This document shows, one piece after another, positions 57,618 through 64,000 of a DNA stretch of 64,000 nt. A program made the position numbers and the translations under genes. The number at the start of each line of letters is the position of its first letter. Positions within the stretch are counted from its first letter, which is position 1. The stretch is from Rhynchosporium graminicola (Eukaryota > Ascomycota > Leotiomycetes > Helotiales > Ploettnerulaceae), in the NCBI GenBank assembly GCA_900074885.1, contig FJUW01000015.1, positions 291,906 through 355,905 of the forward strand, in the 5' to 3' direction. The notes below the pieces were generated by a model that was given only the letters and a program-made list of their open reading frames with translations, was not told where the DNA came from and did not search any database.

Positions 57618-58884
57618 TGACGGGGCTCTTTTTGATCTCTGATCAAGGAAAGGAGATTGAGAGTGGGGCGTGATTTTAGCCACAATGTTTGCGTGGAGTG
57701 AAGAGAATTGAAGAGATGAATTCGCATAGCAGAAGTCCTCTGACTAGAAAGTCCAGTATATCATATATGAGTTAGAACAAGTGCTAACTAATTGAAAGTC
57801 AAGCCAAATCAAACAGTTGTGTAATCTGTATATCAGGGCATCAGCTTTATATATATAATTTAGCGGACTCAAAGGAAGCTAATTATACCTCGACTAGACA
57901 GTAGCGTTTAAGCTGGTTGCCTACCACCACCAGCAGAAAAGTGTATCTAAGAGAGACTTGTTAAAGAACAACAGCCTCGCCATTCTTCTTCCCTCATCTC
58001 GTTTGACGTAATAGGCTCACTTGATTCAGAAGAAGTTTTTTATACGCAAGTATGTATCTGCTCGCATGTTTCCATTCATTCGATTGATTTGACTTATCTA
58101 TATCTGTCTGGATAGGAACACTACTATTCAGGACATATGCTGTTCAGTCAATAGCGTGCCCTGTCTTATAATCCTGTTGTTGGACGGGTGCTAAGCTCGC
58201 TTGCCTAACTGATTTGTTTACCCGCAAACGCAAGAGAAACAATCTGACCAGATCTTGATTTCTCTAAAGACTCTGTAAAGCCCACTTAATCCCTCAAGAA
58301 CACTATTACCTTTTGTATATTCTTTATTCTAGCATATCTTTCCTCTCGGTGATTCATGATATATATATCTCCTATAATAATCACCTACCCTCGATACTCT
58401 AAAACCCCCGGCATCCTCGCTTATGATATCGGTCATGAACAGTAGAAATCAACAACTAAAACCCACAAGCAATATCCCTTCCTGGCGTATTCGTACTTAG
58501 CTCTAGATCACTTAGTTCTCGGACTCACCTCGAACAACTCACTACGAGGTCTGTATGATTTCAAAATCGAACTCGAATTCACCTACCTTGTTATCCGCGT
58601 GGCTTGTGTCATTTCGTGTAGCTTAGATGAATACACTACGCTAGAAAAGGAGCTGCTCATTTATTACTTAAGGCGCGTAAGTATATCTGAATCTTTTCGA
58701 TATATAGCACGTAACGACTACTTCTAATCATTATACTCGACTACCTCCTCCTACACTTTCGGCCTTCATAACGTCTTATCTTCGATTTACCCAGGTACTC
58801 CCTATAGACGTCTTATAAGTCTCGCAAAGATATCTTTTCACAAGTCATACTTTCTTTTGAAGATATTCAAATTCGAACTTTGAT
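57618..58884. other. Intergenic, 1.3 kb
   Basis: AT-rich, with TATATATA-type runs at about 57849-57858 and 58360-58368. Promoter and leader region of the gene at 58885. No coding frame with support. Confidence 0.5.
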
Positions 58885-60335
58885 ATGACTTCTGCAAACG
58901 AAAAGAGGGAGGAGGCCAGGTCTTGGAGAAGAGGGTCCAGTCAGTTTGGGGACAGGAAAGCACACGATACTTCGGAGCCAGAGATGAGCAGTCCTGATGT
59001 CATCTTACCAGTCATCCTTGCTAACTACCATCTTGTACCTAAATCGGGCTTCAGATGGTCGGATGAGTATGACGAGGATGAAGAGGTCGTCGAGGAGGAA
59101 GAGGGTTTCGCAGAATCAGCTGCCATTAATGTCCCCAAAGCCAGTTGCGACATTGAGATCACTCTGGCACGGGTCAAAGAGCCCGTTGCCATTGGTGTCC
59201 TCAAATCACTTGACGAAATTGAAGTCTCTAATGCAATTCCCAAGATACGAAATCCCGATCCGCGGCACATTGGAGTTCCTGGATCGATCTCGGGCCATAT
59301 CGAAGGATCCAATGTCACGAAAGACTTTCGGGACATTAATACTCAGATCAACATACCCCAAAACGACGACGCGGAGGACTATTCAGAGATGTACGACTCA
59401 GATGACAGCATCGCAATAGTCGGTCGCGGTCCACGACTCCAATGTTCTAAAGCCATGTTGGACATTGAATCCACGACTCTCGAATCTAGACCCAGCAAAC
59501 CGATTCAAAGCCCTAGGATAATCTTGGGCGACGAGCCATCTCCATTCCCGCTATCGACCCCCTCAGCAATTCCAGCCATATCGTACGCAAATATTGCAGC
59601 TGCTTCCCTTCTTTCACCAACGAAGCCTGGTTTCACGAGTTTAAGAGGTGACATTGGACATCTATCCCGGACGCCTACCAAGACCCCGATCCAACATGTC
59701 TCGGTTGACACTCCCATTGTCCAAGAAGATCCCAGAACATTGATAACACCTGAATTACATGCCGATGACTTGCGATGGGAAGCGGTACCGTCTGAGGCAA
59801 CAGAGACTCCTGTCGAGTGGTATGTCTTCACGCGAAAGAAGACACAGATAGCACCACACGTGAATGTCAAAACACAGTTCCAGACAATGAGGAAGTCATC
59901 GAAGAGGTATCTATCCCGATCACATACACCAGAGCCAAGCCCAGACGCCGTCGCCCGAAATCGAAGACGGCAGAGGCAGCTTTGGCAGCAGGTGCAGTCC
60001 TCCCACGCACCAAAACCCCTACACTCGCAGCCGCAGATTCCAGTAACGAACATGCTCATGTCCAGGGGCTCAAAACATGCGGCACCCTTGAAATCAAAGC
60101 GATCATTCTGGATGACAGCCCAGCTGACACTTCTGCGTCATCTTCAGCCAAGCGTCTCTTCTGGCTCATGCTCACGCTCTGGTTCGGATATTCGTGCATC
60201 TACTATATGCCTGACTTAATGCAGTGGATGAAGGAGAGTCTAGCATCCGAAGTGGTGCATGAATGGGGGCTGGAGCTGGAGCTGAGAGAGGTGTTAGCGG
60301 GGAGGTTAGCAGCGAAATCGGTTTGGATCGAATAG
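58885..60335 (+). CDS. Orphan protein with C-terminal membrane anchor; apparent frameshift near 59880
   Basis: The ATG at 58885 opens a frame with acidic, Ser/Pro-rich sequence (YDEDEEVVEEEEGFAESAAI; SYANIAAASLLSPTKPGF). Coding style then moves to the next frame between about 59820 and 59880: from there PDNEEVIEEVSIPITYTRA, KPRRRRPKSKTAEAAL and a convincing membrane segment RLFWLMLTLWFGYSCIYYMP (about 60160-60215) run to a TAG at 60333-60335. The original frame continues to 60219 but turns Ser/Arg/Gln-rich without features. Joining options are a missing base near 59880 or introns of only 32 nt (59820-59851) or 38 nt, too short to be usual. About 483 residues in all, a tail-anchored layout. 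Family not recognised. Confidence 0.6.
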
Positions 60336-60707
60336 GGGTAGCATGCTGCGAGTAGGGCGTTACTTGAGGTTTGGCCTAGGGATGATATTTTGGAGGGGCG
60401 ACCTTTGGGTCGATATCAAGAATTCTGGATTGGATCATCATTTTGGGGAGTTATGGAAATTTCAAGTTAGCATGCGTCAAAGTCTAGGGAGTTTAAGGAA
60501 GTTTGGAGAGATTCAGCAAGATAAAGATATTTACTTGGAATATGCTCCTGCGATATACGGGGTCTATACATCTCTACAAGCAGTAGTATGGGTATTAGTT
60601 TTCTCAATCCCTCGGAAATACAAAGGATGTCCACCAAAGCTCTATGTGCAAATGATACGTGACCTGTGACAGAGATCTTCATAAACAAACAATGTAGAGC
60701 TCGAAGA
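60336..60707. other. Intergenic between two convergent orphan genes
   Basis: 372 bases of 3' flanks. A 108-codon plus frame (60343-60669) has no domain and crosses into the other gene's 3' side; taken as chance. Confidence 0.45.
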
Positions 60708-61656
60708 TCAAAGTAAAGTCTGGAGAAGTCTAGCCTGGTCCTTCTTCGCAGCGACGTAAGATTCCTGTGCATATCAGCAATAGTCAAGATCAAACACTCA
60801 GGTCCACAGCATACCTTCTCAGAAGCCTTCATCTTCTTCAACAAATCCGGTCCAATCTCCTCAATCTCCTCCTCCAGCTCCTCGATTCTAGCATCATGCT
60901 CCAGCCCCAGCAACGTCATCTCCTTCTGAAACCCTCTCTCCCTGACCTGCCCCTCGCCCTCAACACCAAAAGCCCTCTCTCCCCAGATCTCAATACCTAG
61001 CTCCAGATACTCATTCTGGACATCATCCCACTGCTTCCACAAATCCTTCAAATTCTTCTCCTCCTTCTCAATGATCTTCTTAAAATCCGCCACGCGATCA
61101 CCGACTCTATGGAACTCTGTAGTTGTTTTGCCGTTCTTGATAAATGAGGTTTGCACTTTCTCATCTTCGAGAGGTACAGTGAGCGTCTTTGCGGAAATCT
61201 CGACGCGTTGGAAGAAAGCTTCGTCGTCGATGCGGATGGCGGCGAGTCTTCTTGTGAAGCCTTCGTGGACGTCGTCGAATGTGGCTTTGGCTTTGCCACC
61301 AATTGCGACGCGAGCTTCTTCGATGCCATCTACTATCATTAGCTCTAATACTTGATTAAGCTTTGAGGAAATCCCTCGCCTTGAAAATCATCAAGAAGAT
61401 TAGGTTCAGGAGTCTCCTCGCGATGCCTTCGATGCTTCTTGCTTCTGCGATCAGGCTTGGCCTGCTTCTTGAAGATACCACCAATGGAGAGGGTCTCTCT
61501 GGTCTTTGGCTTGCGAGGATTCTGAACGGCGGGAGGGCTGAGTTCACGGGCGACTGTGACCTTGGTCGGTCTCTTGGGCTGTCTGGGCGGTTTTCTAATG
61601 ACCAGTGGTGAGGCAACACGGCCTGACTTGCGTGGACGTGTTGCTGGACGGGCCAT
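60708..61656 (-). CDS. Coiled-coil orphan protein; single-base frameshift near 61369
   Basis: Minus strand, exons 61656-60815 and 60764-60708. The N-terminus (MARPATRPRKSGRVASPLVI) is very basic and nuclear-looking; the C-terminal two thirds are helical and charged (ATFDDVHEGFTRRLAAIRID; KKIIEKEEKNLKDLWKQWDD; HDARIEELEEEIEEIGPDLL). Between them the frame is offset by one base at CCTCAAAGC (about 61369): up to GEGFPQ it reads in one frame and from KLNQVLELMIVDGIEEARV in another. One more A in the AAA run would restore a single 299-residue protein. The 51-nt intron after KMKASEK leads to ESYVAAKKDQARLLQTLL and TGA. Possible kinetochore, spindle or chromatin component by composition only; no family recognised. 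Confidence 0.68.
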
Positions 61657-62126
61657 AGTGTTTGGATGATACGCAGGTTTTGGAGTGTGCACGTAGTCTG
61701 GGAAGAAGGACGGAAAGAGAATGAATGACTTGGTAAGGAGAAAAGAGGACGCGAAAAGATGAGGATGAAATCGTACAGGAAGCGAAGCAGGAGGATAGCA
61801 GAAAAGGAAGTCACGACGAAGCGAGAAGTCCAGCACCCGCTCACATAAAGACTTCTCCTGCCTGATCTGCTCTACCTAGGAATATAGACGTTAAACAATC
61901 TGGTAGGCTTTACCGTCTACCCAAAGAATTGACAGAGAATAAGACGTAACGGCAAATGAGCAAGAATGATTGAGTGAAAATACAGCATACAAGAAATCCA
62001 CATCAGATGAACTTTTGAAATGACTTAGCTCCGCCACCACCATATCCATACACCAGTTCCACTCGTCGCTCATTCATCAATGATGGAAACGCCTGTTAAT
62101 ACATTGTACAATTCCCCCTCACCTCT
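61657..62126. other. Intergenic, 0.47 kb
   Basis: Promoter side of the coiled-coil gene and 3' flank of GRX5. An open frame extends upstream of the coiled-coil ATG to 61836, but it is hydrophobic and Phe/Pro-rich and is taken as leader sequence. Confidence 0.5.
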
Positions 62127-62774
62127 CTATTTCTCAGCCTCAGCCTCAGCCTCGGGCGGTGCCAAAACCTTCTTCTCCTCCAACAGCTTCGCCAACTCTC
62201 CATTCTGATGCATAGAAACCAAGATATCACAGCCACCAACAAACTCCTTCTCAACATACAACTGCGGTATCGTTGGCCATTCCGAGTATTCCTTGATACC
62301 TGCACTCTCAATTAGCCTCATCCACATTGGCAACCCCCTTCAAGCCCCGATTCATTTGTTGTATAAAAGCATAGCGGGCGTGATCTCAGAGGGGCGAACT
62401 CACCAGCCCTCAAAGCCTCGTCCTCAAGAACATTAAACGCTGTAAACTTCGCCGGATCCACGCCCTGCAATCCCAGGATCTGAATACTCGCTCTCGAAAA
62501 CCCGCACTGCGGCATCTCGGGCGTGCCTTTCATGAATAGAACGACCGGGGCTGAGCTCACTGCTTTATCGATCGCGGCTCTGACTTCTGTTGAGAGGAAG
62601 CGGGGTGTTATGGGCGAGATTCGTGGTTTGGAGGCGAATATCTTGGAATATGGACGCGAGGGTTGGCGGAATGCCTGTGGATTTAATTGTTAGCAAACGC
62701 TATTCAGCAAATTAGAGTGAAGTTTAAGGATTACAAACCGATGCCAGAGGCCTTGAAAACATCTTAGTAGCCAT
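62127..62774 (-). CDS. GRX5: Mitochondrial monothiol glutaredoxin Grx5 (159 aa)
   Basis: Grx5 transfers nascent 2Fe-2S clusters within mitochondria. Exons 62774-62739, 62674-62404 and 62299-62127. The first ~45 residues ([20 protein letters not shown] then [20 protein letters not shown]) form a basic presequence. Then [20 protein letters not shown] with the monothiol CGFS site (Cys ~70), [20 protein letters not shown] across the second intron, [20 protein letters not shown] (the cis-Pro TIPQ and GGCD glutathione-binding motifs) and [14 protein letters not shown]. The tail is an Ala/Glu repeat (EAEAEAEK). The length and CGFS motif identify it securely. It starts 250 bases from the divergently transcribed decarboxylase gene. 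Confidence 0.97.
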
Positions 62775-63026
62775 TATGAGTGTGATTGTAGTTGTGGTGT
62801 TGAAGCTCGAGGCTTGATGCTTGATGATCTAGACAAAATTCCATGACCGGGCCGACCAATGGAACGTTGAGTAATCGAGCCATCTTCAGCCTCGTCTGAC
62901 TGTCATCCAACAGCTCATAAACATCCCACTTCAAGCTTCCCATTACAAACTAATCCCAATGAACCATTTCCCATGTGCAATGGATAATTTCAACTCTTGA
63001 TAGCTCGTCATTTCATTGCAGCGAAT

Positions 63027-63818
63027 ATGCTTCCAACAACCCGCCCCGAGCACGACACCCTGCAAACACAAACCCACCGCTCATCAACACCATTCACAGC
63101 CTCCTCCCGCGCTCACGACCAAAAAACCCATCTCCTTCTCGCAGCCTCCGGCTCCGTCGCAACAATTAAAATCCCTCTCATCCTATCTTCCCTCTCGCAC
63201 CATCCAACCCTCTCCATCATCTTGATCCTCACCCACTCCGCATCCTCATTCCTCTCCGGCCAATCCGCCGAACAACCGCACTACAAATCCCTCTCGCAAA
63301 TCCCGAACGTCGATGGCATTTTCCTCGATGACGAAGAATGGGTGTTGCCCTGGAAAAGAGGGGATAGTATTCTGCATATCGAGTTGAGACGGTGGGCGGA
63401 TTGCATGGTTGTCGCGCCGCTGAGCGCGAATACGCTTGCGAAGGTTGTTGGGGGGCTGGCGGATAATCTGCTGTCCTGTGTGGTGAGGGCTTGGGATACT
63501 ACGGGTTTGGTGGAGCCGTCTACTGCTGTGGCTGTTTCTGGCGATGGTGTTGGGAACGAGGGGGAGAAGAGGAGGAAAAAGAAGAGGATTATAGTAGCTC
63601 CAGCTATGAACACGGCGATGTGGAGACATCCTATCACGACGAGGCAGATAAGGGTGCTGGAAGAGGAATGGGGCGTTGAAGGGGATGGGGAACGAGATGG
63701 ATGGTTTGAAGTCTTGAGACCGATGGAGAAAGAGCTGGCTTGTGGAGATGTGGGAGATGGAGCTATGAAGGACTGGAAGGAGATTGTTAAGGTTATTGAG
63801 CAGAGGTTGGAATTGTGA
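63027..63818 (+). CDS. CAB3: Phosphopantothenoylcysteine decarboxylase (263 aa)
   Basis: Flavoprotein of coenzyme A synthesis that decarboxylates 4'-phosphopantothenoylcysteine. Single exon. Marks: HLLLAASGSVATIKIPLILS (FMN-binding opening), SILHIELRRWADCMVVAPLS with the catalytic His in HIELRRWAD, ANTLAKVVGGLADNLLSCVV, IIVAPAMNTAMWRHP (substrate-binding PAMNTxMW) and LACGDVGDGAMKDW (active-site Cys loop), so it is probably active, unlike the Sis2/Hal3 regulatory relatives. A Lys/Arg insert (GEKRRKKKR) precedes PAMN. Start taken at MLPTTRPEHD; an upstream in-frame start at 62997 adds ten residues. Divergent from GRX5, 252 bases apart. Confidence 0.94.
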   Translation: MLPTTRPEHDTLQTQTHRSSTPFTASSRAHDQKTHLLLAASGSVATIKIPLILSSLSHHPTLSIILILTHSASSFLSGQSAEQPHYKSLSQIPNVDGIFLDDEEWVLPWKRGDSILHIELRRWADCMVVAPLSANTLAKVVGGLADNLLSCVVRAWDTTGLVEPSTAVAVSGDGVGNEGEKRRKKKRIIVAPAMNTAMWRHPITTRQIRVLEEEWGVEGDGERDGWFEVLRPMEKELACGDVGDGAMKDWKEIVKVIEQRLEL

Positions 63819-64000
63819 GTATGATATTTGGGATTTGGGCGCTTTGCAGTGAGATATGCATGCATTTACATGGAGTATGAAAATGAATGGCGAGTCGTTA
63901 CTCTGGAAGCATCATTATGAGTGTTTAATGTAGAATTGGCTGGCTGAAAAGCAAAATCAGGAAAGCCTAGCGTTGTGCCCGTCGAATCTCTTCGTATTTC
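63819..64000. other. 3' flank at the window end
   Basis: 182 bases with no supported feature. Confidence 0.5.

Noticed and set aside
60343..60669. 108-codon plus-strand open frame
   Set aside because: Lies between convergent stops, has no domain and no splice or codon support.
2..64000. Operon, biosynthetic gene cluster, CRISPR array or intact transposon
   Set aside because: Neighbouring genes are functionally unrelated, alternate strands and have their own promoters; no transposase, reverse transcriptase, integrase, regular spaced repeats or long terminal repeats were found.

Overview
The window is a piece of nuclear genome from a filamentous ascomycete. Most genes are split by 45-160 nt spliceosomal introns with GT...AG ends, intergenic spaces are 0.3-3 kb, and almost every recognisable protein is a fungal housekeeping type (Ccz1, Ice2, Nem1, Kex1, Sfm1, an HbrB-like absence of operons). 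Protein style and the presence of HET-type relics suggest Leotiomycetes (Helotiales-like), but that placement is inference. I rebuilt exon structures by hand; each multi-exon model below keeps one reading frame across all junctions, which is the main evidence for it.

Layout. 0-2 kb: 3' part of a neutral ceramidase. 2-8.7 kb: a gene-poor island with a candidate small secreted protein, a minus-strand tract of unfamiliar Cys-rich and interrupted coding sequence, and a C2H2 zinc-finger relic whose in-frame stops are all TAG/TAA. 8.7-28.4 kb: RNA polymerase III largest subunit, Nem1 phosphatase, eIF2B beta, an orphan SR-like protein, a short-chain dehydrogenase, Ccz1 and mitochondrial Met-tRNA formyltransferase. 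28.4-31.7 kb: second gene-poor island with a HET-protein relic and a cluster of palindromic GTACTCTGAGT-type elements. 31.7-64 kb: branched-chain aminotransferase, an orphan probably mitochondrial protein, Ice2, Myg1, endosulfine, Sfm1, Kex1, Rae1/Gle2, two orphans, CTP:phosphoethanolamine cytidylyltransferase, Dre2, an Stf2/Tma10-like stress protein, a second dehydrogenase, two neighbouring genes that both carry an apparent single-base frameshift, Grx5 and phosphopantothenoylcysteine decarboxylase.

There is no operon, biosynthetic cluster, CRISPR array, intact transposon or tRNA that I can support. Genes are functionally unrelated neighbours, although several touch common themes: phospholipid and ER-membrane control (ceramidase, Nem1, Ice2, Ect1), Fe-S/redox (Dre2, Grx5), translation (eIF2B beta, Sfm1, Pol III) and nutrient/quiescence signalling (endosulfine, Stf2-like). 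The parts least explained by known families are the two gene-poor islands, the palindrome cluster near 30.1-30.6 kb and the orphan genes at 4.0-4.9, 19.2-21.5 and 58.9-61.7 kb.
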